Assembly (NCBI GenBank): GCA_946406115.1
Contig: OX291544.1
Span: forward strand, 23,453,521 to 23,517,520
DNA length: 64,000 nucleotides
Reading direction: 5' to 3'
DNA from: Apoda limacodes
Taxonomy: Eukaryota; Arthropoda; Insecta; Lepidoptera; Limacodidae
Part shown: one piece after another, positions 46,715 through 58,459 of the stretch
Numbering within the stretch: position 1 is the first letter of the stretch
Layout of the letters: each line of letters opens with the position of its first letter
Notes under the pieces: generated by a model
Seen by the model: only the letters and a program-made list of their open reading frames with translations
What the model was told of the DNA's origin: nothing
The model's database searches: none
Made by a program: the position numbers and the translations under genes

Positions 46715-48060
46715 TTTTAAAGTTGATTGCTATTACAACATTTACAATAGGCACTTATTTGTTTACAATGCTTGTGTATGACCATAGACCAATATAGCGC
46801 TTAAGCTATACTAATCTTCATTACAGATTGCCAACGCCATGGCTTTATGTGATATCTAACGTGTTTTATATGCTCGATATTTGTGCAATGCAAATACATC
46901 ATATCGTCCAACATATTGAACTGTATTCATGCAGCGCTTAAGCGGCAATTAGTGTGTTCATCCATTTTCTGCGTTATGTAACAACGGCGAACGGTTCAGC
47001 AATTACCGGTCAAGGATAGCTAATACCAATTCAGTTTGAATAACTATTTTGAAAGTGATTTAACAACCTCGGCTATTGAGACATAGATTTGTCGCATAGC
47101 CTCGTCTTGTTGACATTAAACATGTACGGAAATCATTTAGCCATTTAGTTTTCTTCGAATTTTATTATGATTGTAAGTTCAAGATTAAATTCTTATGATT
47201 TACAATAAGAAATTGCGAAAGAAATTGGCATTTAATAATCTGTTATTAAGAAACTTAAACATTTTGTCTGGCTGCTGCTATATTACGTAGGTATCTAAAT
47301 GAGACATGATGTGTTTACGAATCAATTAACCCGGTGAACCGATTTCACTACATATTGGCGGCAGTAACATGCTCAAAAAATACCTTTGCAAATACCTATC
47401 TACTTACAACAGGAGAGCTAACAATAAAGGGGCAGGCAAATTTTGCCTGTGATTTACTCATTTGCCTATAATTGCTGCATTTATTGGTATAACTAGCTTT
47501 TGCCTGCAACTCCGCCTGCGTTAAATAACTTTACGACAACTGATTGATTATAGTAAGTTTGTTATAGTTTTCGTTATTTTCTCCGCGCTTGTCCGGTTAA
47601 CGCTTGACCCTCCTCTGATAAAATTTCAATAAAATCGTCTCAGCGGTTCAGTCCAATTACTTTCAACTCTCTGTGGGCTAATCCGACTCACACTTCACTT
47701 CTTTAAAGTAGCCTTTATCGTTTTCCAAGGTACAATCTATCACACTACAAAACAAAAGGACAGTCATAAAGACATTGAGTTTTATAATGTGGTGCGGATT
47801 CAGGGGAACTTTCCCTTGCGAACGCCTAGGTTGTGGAATGGGCTCCTTTACGATCACCCGGTTATGCTGCATTTTCAGGCTGCGGCAGTAACGTACTATT
47901 CTTCTAAGACTCTATAACCTTCAAGAAGTCATAAACGAAGAAAGATTTTACATACATAGATTAAATATTGTTTTTCTTAATTCTATGAAGATTTTGTGTG
48001 TTTGTAAAATTGATGTACTAGGACTTTATAAGTCACTAGGAGTTGCATGTGAGGTTCGTA
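46715..48060. other. Non-coding stretch
   Basis: No gene or complete element is recognised. Near 47590-47690 and 47800-47880 there are faint phrases of the repeat at 31440-31885 and of other dispersed repeats. Confidence 0.35.
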
Positions 48061-48067
48061 ACGAGCG

Positions 48068-48250
48068 TATTTCCGGGGCAAAGATGTAGTTGGGATTTTC
48101 ATCAGCCAGACTTGTGCATCGATAGCTCAGTGGTACAGTATTTACACGGAATGTAAGGGTTGCATTCCGTCAAGTCCTGGCTCGACGTTAATCTTTTGAC
48201 TGCATCTTTGCTGTGAAAGTATTTATTCATATTGCTTATATACATATCTA
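48068..48250 (+). repeat. Dispersed repeat with internal tRNA-like segment, copy 2
   Basis: It contains gatgtagttgggattttcat and cagacttgtgc, then a tRNA-like part (gcatcgatagctcagtggta, and a later gtcaagtcctggctcga), then cgttaatcttttgactgc. Sequence before and after the tRNA-like part matches the copy at 2535-2730. Confidence 0.65.
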
Positions 48251-48259
48251 AATGCATAT

Positions 48260-49455
48260 ACTCCCGCCGCACTCCCCCTCTCAAGTCGCAAGTTAAAATT
48301 CATGTTCTACAACACAACACCTACAATTTGACATAAATGTTTCATTTCACTTCAACCAGTTGCACGTTTTTTCCTAATACATTATAGTGGAGTACTCAAT
48401 ATCGATAAATTAAATTAGATAACCAATAGCTTGCTCACTTACGTGGTGCTATGGATCGCTGACTGTTAGAGCAGAGTAGGTACTTAGTGCTGAGCTCTAA
48501 GTACTTTGGATACAGTATTACATGCGTATTACAGCAAAATTAAAGCCCATCACACACGAAGCTATTATATATATTTCATCTCACTGGCTCGGAAAGGCTC
48601 ACTTAGTCGTTTAAAATCTGATTAAATCTACGGGGAGAAGCTTACTTTATTAGCTTGCGCACAAAAGGTTTTTTTTTAAAATTCTACACAAACAAACATA
48701 AGGAAACCGTCCGAAATGCGGTTCGTCCTGACTACTTTATACATTAGTGATCCGTTAATTACACTTTAGTTTAATTTTTGATACTATTGCTTATATTAAA
48801 GACAATGTTATTTTATAGATAATTTATTGTAGTTTGTTACATTATTAAATATTAAATAAAGAATAAATAAGTTTGAAGTATATTTTTTTTTTGAGAATTT
48901 TAAAGTTGGCATTGTATAAATTCGGAACGCACCTTAAAACAAAGAAATGAAACATTAATTTGGATTTACGTAGTAGGTACATAAAGCTTTATAAAGCATC
49001 CCAAAACTATTCTTTTTTTGGTTTTATTTTTCATGATAGGTACTTCTACTAATTTATATATATATATATAAAAATTCATCGTCCGTGTGTTTGTTTCCGT
49101 AAAATTAGAAAATTTGTTGATAGATTGATTCAGTTAATAATGTAACATTTTTATTAGTTTTTGGTCCTATAGTGCCAAAACTACTTAACAATTATGATGC
49201 GGTTCACGCAAGCTTAAGTTTCTATTAAGAAGCTGCGATATTTTTTATACTATAACTGCGTAAGCGAGTCGACTACGTAAACGAAGTTGCGGGCGTAAGT
49301 TATTTATAAGATATACATAATTATATTTTAGTAAGTATTGGAACACCAACAAAAACACAATATTTTGACTCGGAAATATCGTGTATCTATACAAAATACC
49401 TTTTAAATAGCTTCTTTAGTTATTAGCATCATGTTAATTGACCATAGCTTTTAAG
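48260..49455. other. AT-rich non-coding stretch
   Basis: No gene is seen. A short (AT)n run is at 49056-49072. The block 49080-49290 begins cgtccgtgtgtttgtttccg and resembles another dispersed repeat, ending with acgaagttgcgggcg. Confidence 0.4.
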
Positions 49456-49462
49456 TCAATAT

Positions 49463-49780
49463 CTGCAGTCCACTAGCGCCATTCGATATTTTTTATTTAC
49501 AGTTCGTAGAAGGCGTATTTCAAATGAAACTGGTTATACGCTATTTTTAGAACGTTCTATAATATATATCTATAATATATGAGTTGTGGATAGCATTTCT
49601 GCTAAAAGTGGCCATTTTAGCAAATATTCTCTAAAAACTCGCATATTCATTCTAAAAACATTACATATCGTTATAAAAATAGCTTTTGACCAGCTTTGTA
49701 TTTCGCTCAATCAAATTTTTCGAATAAGCGTTCTACGTACAGGAAATAAAAAAAATAATGGCGGCGCTAGTGGACTGCAG
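49463..49780. mobile_element. Fold-back element, family FB1 (copy B)
   Basis: Its ends are an exact 18-bp inverted repeat (ctgcagtccactagcgcc at 49463-49480 and its reverse complement at 49763-49780). Weaker mirror matching extends outward (aagtcaat) and inward through most of the element. The core has gagttgtggatagcatttct facing a diverged mirror. At about 318 bp it is the cleanest copy for defining the ends of the family. Confidence 0.85.
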
Positions 49781-49879
49781 GAATTGACTTAATGCGAATT
49801 TCATGTTTACGACTACGATCAAAAACGTTTGAAAGTTATTAAATACAGTCATAATTGCGATAACTTAACGATAAGTAGT

Positions 49880-50480
49880 TAAAAATCACACTAATATTAT
49901 AAAGGCGAACGTTTGTGAATGTGTATGTTTGTTCCTTGTTCATGTGCAAATAGCTGGACCAATTTTATGAAAATCGGTATGGAGGTTGCTGACTCCCTAG
50001 ATTAACGCATACGGTTACTTTTTATCCTGAAAGCTTCTAAATTTCCATCGGGAATAACTATAACCAATTTTAAACAACTTTAGATGTTTGGTTGTTTGTT
50101 ACTCAAACACGCTTCAACCACTAAATGGATTGGGAACCGCTGAACCGATTTAGATAAAATTTGGTGTAAAGATAGTTTAAGTCCTGGGGAAAGACATAGA
50201 CTATTTTTGATCCCGGAAAACTCAAAAGTTCCTGTGGGAATATCTACTGCCGCAACGGAGTATCCAATTGAGCTGAAATTTGGCACTGAGATAGTTGAAG
50301 ATACGGAAAAGGACAAAGGCTACCTTTTCTACCGGAAAATCCAAAAGTTCTCGCAAGAGTAACTATAATCGACCCTAACGAACGAACTATAGCTGCAGCT
50401 ATAGCTTGCTAACAAACTCCTTTAATATAATCAAGAATCCCACGCCGATAACCAAATTTAGGACGGGTGGAGCCGCTGGC
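49880..50480. repeat. Dispersed repeat, family R1 (longest copy)
   Basis: It runs from cactaatattataaaggcga through ttgctgactccctag, ctgaaccgatttagataaaa, two cycles of an atagttgaag/gatagtttaag and cggaaaa phrase, to gtggagccgctggcaaagct. The internal doubling suggests nested or tandem copies. No coding sequence is present. Confidence 0.75.
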
Positions 50481-50489
50481 AAAGCTAGT

Positions 50490-51135
50490 CATTCTATAAA
50501 GTAAGTAGCACAGTGACACACATAGCATACCATACAATTTGACGTTATACTGTAAGATTTCGCTTGTCATAGCAAAAAGCCATTGTTTGCTACTTACAAA
50601 CTAATACAGTGTACTTTCAAGTGTCATTAGGCGAGGGCGGAAGTTGTGCAGGTGAATAGTGATGCAACCGAAAGCATGCACCGTGCCTTAGTCCATAGAC
50701 TCTGATATAACTAATGTAAGAATAACCGGGAAATAACAGTGTCTACCAACTTTCAATAATGATGGGTTGATATGCACTTTGTTCTTGTGACACACATTAC
50801 TGTCACATAGAGCGTGACCGTAACTGTGATTGACTCTAATCTGCTTTGTATGCCAATCAAATTGAAACGCCACTTTAATTTCATAGGATTTATTGTATGT
50901 AGGAACTTATTTTTTTTTTTGCGCTTTATAACCGGTGATCCTTCTGTTGTTACCCAACTGGCGAACCCTCGACGCCACTATACGCACGCAATAAAACAGA
51001 ATTGTAATTAGTTTGTTAAGCTAGTTGTAGTTAATTTACTTGACGATTTGCAAGTATTCTTAGTAACCCATTTGAATAAAAAGATTTTGATTTTGACTAC
51101 GGCACAATGCTCTAGCGCAATTAAGCTGTTGCCTC
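50490..51135. other. Non-coding stretch
   Basis: No supported feature. Frames of about 60 codons overlap on both strands near 50690-51010, without motifs. Confidence 0.35.
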
Positions 51136-51139
51136 TATT

Positions 51140-51358
51140 CTAGAAAACACCGTTGATGTGCTCTAGGAGTGCCATCTCACGCCTTACCTCTAGGGTGTAT
51201 ATTCCTACCACCCCCCTTACGAAGAACGAAGGGAATAGATAGGAATAATACCTATACATTTTTTCATATAAAAGCCTAGAATTTTTTTTCTGGACTCGTT
51301 CGACCATTAGCCTCATGTGGGTCCCAGATGATTGCGTTATATTCCAATAAACTGACAT
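51140..51358 (-). mobile_element. LINE C-terminal fragment
   Basis: A 72-codon minus frame includes SSGTHMRLMVERVQKKNSRL, then KMYRYYSYLFPSFFVRGVVG and YTLEVRREMALLEHINGVF. This is the thumb or C-terminal pattern of Jockey-like LINEs (repeated YPYLFP and TLELRR-type motifs). It differs from family L2 of this window, so it marks a further LINE lineage. Confidence 0.65.
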
Positions 51359-51364
51359 ATATAT

Positions 51365-54300
51365 GCATTATACAGTGCTACTATTGGTTCGCTGTGGAAA
51401 AATCTTAATACAGTTCACCTTTTGAAGTCAAAAGTAATGGTAATAAAACTGTATAGCTCACCAACTCACAGATAATATAACAAATAGTCGTAAAAGTAAA
51501 TAGATGGGGCAATGTAAAAGAGAATGGGTAAGTAGTCGGTTATGAATTTAATAACTAAGTCAAGGTTTTGACTTTGCAACTTTCACAAATCTACGCATCT
51601 TGAATTGTGTATTCAACTAAGTAGGTACCAGTGTCCTTAAATAAGGCTGCGAGGGAGTCAAGTTTAACATTGTTGAAGTTTTGTGAAGTATTGAAGCTCT
51701 GTTAGATGCCAAAAAGCTCACCAAAACTAAAGATTAGCAAAGAAGGTATTTTACCAAGAAATGCAAAATTAAATACATGATCGAAAAGCAGTCACTACAT
51801 TGGCATGCATTACGGGTCCCATTCTAAGATTTTCTTACGTACTATTTTCACTGGGTTGCCAGTCTGACACTGGGTTTACCGGTAAAATAGTAACCCAAAT
51901 AGGGTAACAATTCAGGAATAAATACTACTAATAAATTATACTACTACTACGAGTTTAAATAACACAATCATGACAATTTAGTAAATTAACTAAAAAAATG
52001 ACCTACCTATGTTGATTGTATAGCTATCTTGTAAAAAGTACGAATGTATACACTATATATTTAAGAGGGTGATATAAGCCAGTGACCTTGTTATAGTGAA
52101 TACAAGCTGAACTCATTGTGAGTGTGCTTGCATATCGATATCATATCATGTTCTTAATTTATTGAAAATACTATGCTTTATATATAAATTCTAGCCGTTT
52201 TTTAAAAAAAAAAAAATTATTTAAAAGAAAAGAAAATTCGGTTCTCTAACGTGAATATCAAGATTTAAGACTAGTAAATTCAATAAATATATCATAAAAT
52301 TCTATAACTAAAATAACATACTACATGCACCACGTTCATGTCTTTTGTATGAGAGTTTTTTAGTGAATCGTCTTCCAAAGAAAATTATTATTATTATTGT
52401 AGTTAATAAAATATGAAATAACCAAAATAAATCGTTTTTAAATTACAGCAACTAATATTTACTATTTGATATTTTTTGCTCGCGGTCTTACTCACAAGGA
52501 AAACGATTTATCGCAATGGGATTCCTGTGGAATCACTCGATTCTTCTGGCAATTATTGTGCCAAAATCAGGTCACCTTATTGCTCCGTTACAACGTAAAG
52601 CAAACAAAGATATATTATATCATGGATATATTAGTTATGATTAGGATACCAGCTATTTTCTCTGTTAAAAATATAGAGCTCAGTAAGATACATGGACAAA
52701 GTCGTAGTGAAGTGTCAGTATACTAACATTTCACTAAAATCAAAAATAAAATCAAATCAATAAAAAGTATAGTTTGCGGCCTTTGCACTGTGACAGATGT
52801 TTTTAGAGCGAGGCGAGACAAGGAGATTTAGCGGCTGTATGCAGCTAATGTCCCGAACAGACAAAATGCTGAATCATTTCAATATCACTCTATCACTCGA
52901 CGCTGACATAATTAATTAAAAAGTAGTTATGAATGAAAACTAATAAATAATATCTTAAATAATAAAAAAAATCCTTTTTTAATAAGCGTCTACGTAACGG
53001 CAACTCAAATGTTACACGATAGATAATTCTTACGCAAGGAAGATTACAGTTTAAAAATAGATTTGGAAACAAAGTTCTTGAATTAATTCATCTTGCCTGC
53101 TATTATCTACAGGTAGAAAACGTAGGGTACGTAAACGTAACGTAGACATTGACAACAATCCATAATCCAAAACTAAAGAGTAAGTTAGCGAGCTATGTAA
53201 AGGGTTGTAATAGACGTTGCCCAAAAAATGTGATTAAAAATGACCAGATCCTAGAAAGAATTAAAGTCACCGACCTAGATCACTAAATAAGAAAACTGAA
53301 GGTGTGGAAAGATCATATTCATCTATGGTTGACTTACAACATATCAGCAGTCACAAAAACACTGAATCAACAATCAAAAAATTATCTAAATGATTTTAAA
53401 ATAAATATTGAAATAAATACTACATGTGTAGGTAATATTTATTTTCACGACACCGCCCTTAAACCTTAAGGATAAACACACATCATAATGTATATCAGCC
53501 AACCAACGACTAAGGTGGTTCTATATATTATTTACCATGTTGTTAATAACCAGTTTTAAAAATAACAAGTACTTAGTAATATTTGTGACCAGGGACAAAA
53601 TAATATACAACCTTAGTCCGTTCTTGCGAGCTACAAGAAAAAGGTATGTCAGGGTTAGACCAAAAATAGATACATAAGTGCGGTCGTTCGAGGCTTTAAA
53701 TGGAAGTCAATGTTTTGAAGATTTTAGTTTTGATTGTTTTTCTTTAAGGGTTATGGTCATTTAATGATCTAAAGTTATTCGACACACTAAGACATTTTAA
53801 AACTATTAATTATTTAATAGATTTAGCTATTAAGTTTCGCAATAACTGTGAAGAAAATGAGTTTGAATAGAAGCAGTAGTCGATGGTTATTGAACTACTT
53901 ATTTGACAATTTTGCAGAGACATACAGTCATGTGGCAGCCTTGTGGTTAGTATTTCAATAAACTGGTTGAACGGCGAGGTTAAATCTAAAGATATTGATA
54001 GTAATTATATACGAAGTCATGGGCACGGGTGTTTTGTAGTATTTTAAAATGCCTATAGATACGTCTTTTCTGACCCACGGACCTTGGGTGTAAGGTCGCT
54101 AGTGCCGTTGTAAGTTCACACCATTTCAATAGGTCGACTGTAGTTTTGACTGTGACCACCAGGTCAGAAAAGGTTTGTGGCCCTATACCTAGATTAATGG
54201 TATTTAATTTACTACTCAAGTGTAAGTTGAACTCGCGTACCGAGGATTCTTAAAGTTTGTTCTGTTTATTCCTTGCTTAGACACGTTTTTTTAAATCTAA

Positions 54301-55180
54301 ATTTTGTTTTTTTCTGTAAAATTTTATAGAGAATTACCACTAGAGACATCAAGTTCTGTAATCTGTCTTATGGACTCAAAAAATTATCCACACCTTAAAA
54401 AGAAATAAAGTTAAACTGTGGTCTCTTTTTCTCTTTCTATCAACGTCCGCCGTTTTGTTTGTTAATGTTTATTACAACAAGTTAGAAAGAAACAAGAGAG
54501 CGCAGGTTCGCTTCGTCTCAGTCACACTTTTGCGACCATTTGTTTCCAGCTGGCTGGAAGTGTTCTGGCCATTCCTCTATTTCTATGGTAACCACTAAAT
54601 TTTTTAATTTTCGCTTACAGATTTCAGAGTTTAAGTTTTGCACATTTTCGGCATTAGCCAGTCCAATTAAAAAATTAAAAAAATATATTTTTCAAATAAG
54701 CAAATAAAACCTTTTCTGTTCATAAAACACTTCACTTACAAATTTCGACCTCATTGTTAGGTTGGTAGGCAAGAAGATGATAGTTTGGGTCCGGGGTTAA
54801 CACATAGGATGCTTCAGGTGCGGATACAGAATTTGGTTTAGGAAGGGCTCATTAGCTCACTAGCTCATTTCACCTTCCAGAAAAATGATAAACAAAAAAA
54901 AATATGAATTTGAGTTTGTTCAGACTTATGACTTGCATCTAAATAATGCTCAGTTTGTTTGTCTAAAACACACATATAAAGGGAAAGGCAAAACAATATA
55001 TTTTGAAGAGATATCTATCTACATAATAGGGGTCCTAGATAATAAACTGCAATCTCTTCTGACTACTTGTTTTTGCTAATCTTGTCATGACTTTCTCGCT
55101 GTCAATAGGAATATGCTTATAGATGTTTATAAAGGCAAGACCGAGGAGGCGGTTTCCAGACATGGTTGCTCTTAAGGCGC
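51365..55180. other. Long gene-poor stretch
   Basis: No gene could be supported in about 3.8 kb. Minor items are an open plus frame of 86 codons at 52466-52726, a plus frame near 53112 reading RKRRVRKRNVDIDNNP before stops, and a minus frame of 77 codons at 53986-54219 that looks coding-like (GIGPQTFSDLVVTVKTTVDL) and may be element debris. None has a recognised domain or splice context. Confidence 0.35.
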
Positions 55181-55183
55181 AGT

Positions 55184-55507
55184 GTCTACTAAACTAGCGC
55201 TGCTAAAAGATGTCATTCATTACCTTTTTGCATAAAACACATTTCAAAAATGTGACAAATCAATTATTTGGGACTAGTTATAAGCTATTTTTAGAACGTG
55301 TTATCTATAATATACCTGTTAGTTTTAGATAACGTTTCTGCTAATAACGGCCACTTTTAGTAGAAACGCCATTTACAACGCATTGGTATATTTTAGAAGC
55401 GAAGTTCTAAAAACAATAAATTCTAAATAATTGGTTAGTTAAATTTTCAAAATGTGTTAAGTACAAAGAAGATATAAAGAAAATTTTTGGTGGCGCTAGT
55501 TAGGTAG
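55184..55507. mobile_element. Fold-back element, family FB1 (copy C)
   Basis: The ends are ctaaactagcgctgc and ggtggcgctagttag. The arms share tttttgcataaaacacattt, tcaattatttgggactagtt and ataagctatttttagaac with the other copies. The core has agttttagataacgtttctg and its diverged mirror. This is the most eroded of the full-length copies. Confidence 0.75.
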
Positions 55508-55514
55508 TCAATCA

Positions 55515-58270
55515 ACGACGAAAATTACTTTTCTGCAGATGCATTGGTCACCAGAATTGTAGCAAGGATTAAACCCAGGGGGGAATTCAATTGCACCCAT
55601 TACCCTTTTGTGGATCCGCACCTGGGAAGCTTTTTTCCGGAATAAAAATTCTAGGGATTACGGAGACAAAGACGCGGGCATCATCACTAAAAAAATACGT
55701 TAATGCGATATTAATCTTCAACATAATACTTAAAAAAAATATGTAAAACACATACAATTAATAAGCGTAAGTGTATAATTACATAACAATAGATATATTT
55801 TATCTATAAAAAGTGTCAACACATTTGCACTCATGATAAGAACCTAATTAAGTTAAATTTGTTATATAATAATTAAATAAATGCAAAACCGAAAATCCGG
55901 CGGGTGTTATTAATTTTATTAAAGAGTTACTTAAGTGGTGAAAACGGAACCTTAATAGTTTCTTTTTTATTTGTCTATTTGTCCGTCCATATGTTGCACT
56001 CTTATAATTACCCAATCCTGCTAAAAAATACTCTAGCTCTAGCCGCTATAAAGTTTTGTAATGAAAAACGTTAAAATTACTCCAATTTTAAAATGTTCCA
56101 AATAGCAACTGCATCGAATTGATGTTCATTTTAATAACAAGATAAATAAAAAACTAGGCATTTACTTAAAAAAAAAAAAAAAACCCTACTGCTAAAATAT
56201 TAAGAACTAAAAAAAAACAATAAGTACACCTAAAACATACCAAATTATTTTACTGTAACTACTAGGTATAAGAGTTGTCTGAGTAATCTGTACTTGCATT
56301 GCAAATGGCCGCCTGCTTATAGGTTAATATTCGGTATGTTTTGTTTGTACTTATTTATTTCTTAATGTTTTTGCTGGGATTTTTTTTATTTGCACCTTTT
56401 TTAGTATCGTTAATTTTTTTTTAATTTTTCGACTCTCACTTGATTATTTTGTGTGCATTTTAACACTCGAGGGATGAAAACCTTTCATTTGAGACTTCAT
56501 TCATCGAAATTGGTCCAGCTGTTTAGGCTACAGGAGGTTACAATGGAACGGATATACCCACATTAGCCTCCTTCTGGGTCTGTCGGGTAAAAAGGCGCAG
56601 AACGACCAATATACCAAGATCCATGCGCGCTTTTAGAAAAAATGTGTCATTTTTAGTACGCGGCAAAAGTCGCTTTACAACTACATATATAAAGAGTATA
56701 TTATGTTTTATTATTGACAAATACTACGTAAGATAGTGACATGGAATGGAATGCACGACCTACACCTCCAAATATTACGTAGAGAGCTATTGTAGCAACT
56801 AATAATCTACTTCGGGTAAAGTTCAGGCATTAATATGGCCCCTAAAAAGAACCCGCCTATAATACGGAAGTTGTTAATGCATGATTATTTTATTAATTAC
56901 AAGAAAATAGATTATTATAAAAAACAAAATTTTTATTTTGCCAATCATCCTACTTCAGCGAAAAATCTTAAGTATTTACCAGAAAAGAATAAAAGTAGCC
57001 GAATAGGTCGAATACCAATTGTAGCCGAAAATTCGTATATTAGTAATGATGTTCGTTGCAACACTAATAAATAGTTTCATCCCGGTCTAAAGTTACTACG
57101 AAAATAGGGTTTGTTGTACCAAAACCGTGAACCACTATAAGTTAGACATACATTTAAAAGTTAGTAGGTAACATTAAAAGATATATTTAAATTCTAGATC
57201 AAATTCCTAAAAGCTTTCGTCATACTTACGGTCGTTTTAATTTGATTGGTATATAGTTTACTAGATCACGCATATAAAAAACTGGTACAGTCGGTGTCAT
57301 CGGTGCTTAGTTAGATTTAGGCGATCGCCCACCGCTCGGCTCGTTGCCGACGAGCGAAAATCAAGCGATTCCCGCTTTACGCTGACGAAGACGCGAAGAC
57401 TTCGACTTAACCTATATAACGTATCTATCACATAAAAATTGTGTGACACAGGTGTATACCATAAAGAATACATAAATAAACTAAATGTCTTAACCAAATA
57501 ATTCACAACAATGATATTATGATTATATTACTACGAAAATCAGCATACAATACAAAATGTAAATAGTCGCATGATTATGTTAAATTGACAACCTGTCTAT
57601 TTCCAAGAGATTTCTTCATAGTTGTTGCCCTTGGAAAAAAACTTAATATACGGCTTATACACGCATATCTATACTTATATAAATATTAATTTAAAAAACT
57701 ATGGATTCGATTTCGCAACAAGGTTTTACCGGCTATGATCGGTATCACTGATGTTACATACAATGTTTTGTATCACATTTGCTAGTAAATAAATAATTAC
57801 ATAGGGTGAAAAAATAGATTAACCCAACAAAACACAATTAAAATGGCGTGAACAAAAGAAATAAGAAACAACGACACAAGCAGCATCTAGAGAATTTATG
57901 AATTAAAAAGTTTTGGCTGAAGTTATTTTTTTTTTCAATTTTACTACAGATGGCGTTTTTAAACAAGAATAGAAAAAGCACGTAGAGCGCGGGCGGTGCA
58001 CAGGACAGGTTTCATGTCTTTACCGCCCATGGGTTCTATGAACTCGCGCTTTGCCTCGAGGAAAGTAAAATTTACAAAGCCTGTAAGAGTAATTAAGGTC
58101 TTCGTACCCACTTTACCTGCTCGTAATGACACGGTTTACAAGAAACTGTAATTACAAATGTATGATTAGAAGCTGAGTGTTGCTGTAGTAGCTTTTATGA
58201 TGTAAAGGAGCGGTTATATAGGCAATTTTCGAGCAATAATTGTTCGGTAACGGATTGCCGAAGGTAGTGA
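55515..58270. other. Gene-poor stretch with a few short open frames
   Basis: No gene is established. Two items are described under findings: a 79-codon plus frame at 56835-57074, and a GC-richer patch at 57960-58150 open on both strands. Another GC-richer patch lies at 57300-57400. A stretch of A/T runs occupies 56165-56220. Confidence 0.35.
56835..57074 (+). CDS. Possible small open frame, unknown
   Basis: This is a 79-codon single-exon frame from ATG to TAG. The product is basic and rich in Lys, Asn, Tyr and Ile, with MAPKKNPPIIRKLLMHDYFI at the start and KSSRIGRIPIVAENSYI near the end. There is no signal peptide, membrane segment or known motif. Frames of this size arise by chance in AT-rich DNA, and codon use here simply follows base composition. 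The start context (aatatggcc) is neutral. It is listed as a low-confidence candidate because the sequence is not repeat-like and I see no other copy in the window. Confidence 0.2.
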   Translation: MAPKKNPPIIRKLLMHDYFINYKKIDYYKKQNFYFANHPTSAKNLKYLPEKNKSSRIGRIPIVAENSYISNDVRCNTNK

Positions 58271-58283
58271 AACAATGTGGTCG

Positions 58284-58454
58284 AAAATCCACAGATCACT
58301 AATTAGGTACCAGACGTAAGTAGCGCCAAATTAGTTGGTAAAAGAACCCTAGCGGATCGTGTTGATAATGCTTTATTCTACCACTAGGGTTCTTTTACCA
58401 ACTAATTTGGCGCCACTTACGATTGGTACCTAAAAAGTAATCTGTGGATTTTTA
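58284..58454. repeat. Palindromic MITE-like element with 70-bp arms
   Basis: Arms at 58284-58352 and 58384-58454 are inverted. The inner 30 bases (58323-58352 and 58384-58413, gcgccaaattagttggtaaa then agaaccctag) are an exact match. The outer parts differ at a few positions (aaaatccacagat, then ggtacc on both sides). The loop is 31 bases. No other copy is seen in the window. Confidence 0.9.
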
Positions 58455-58459
58455 ACCCC

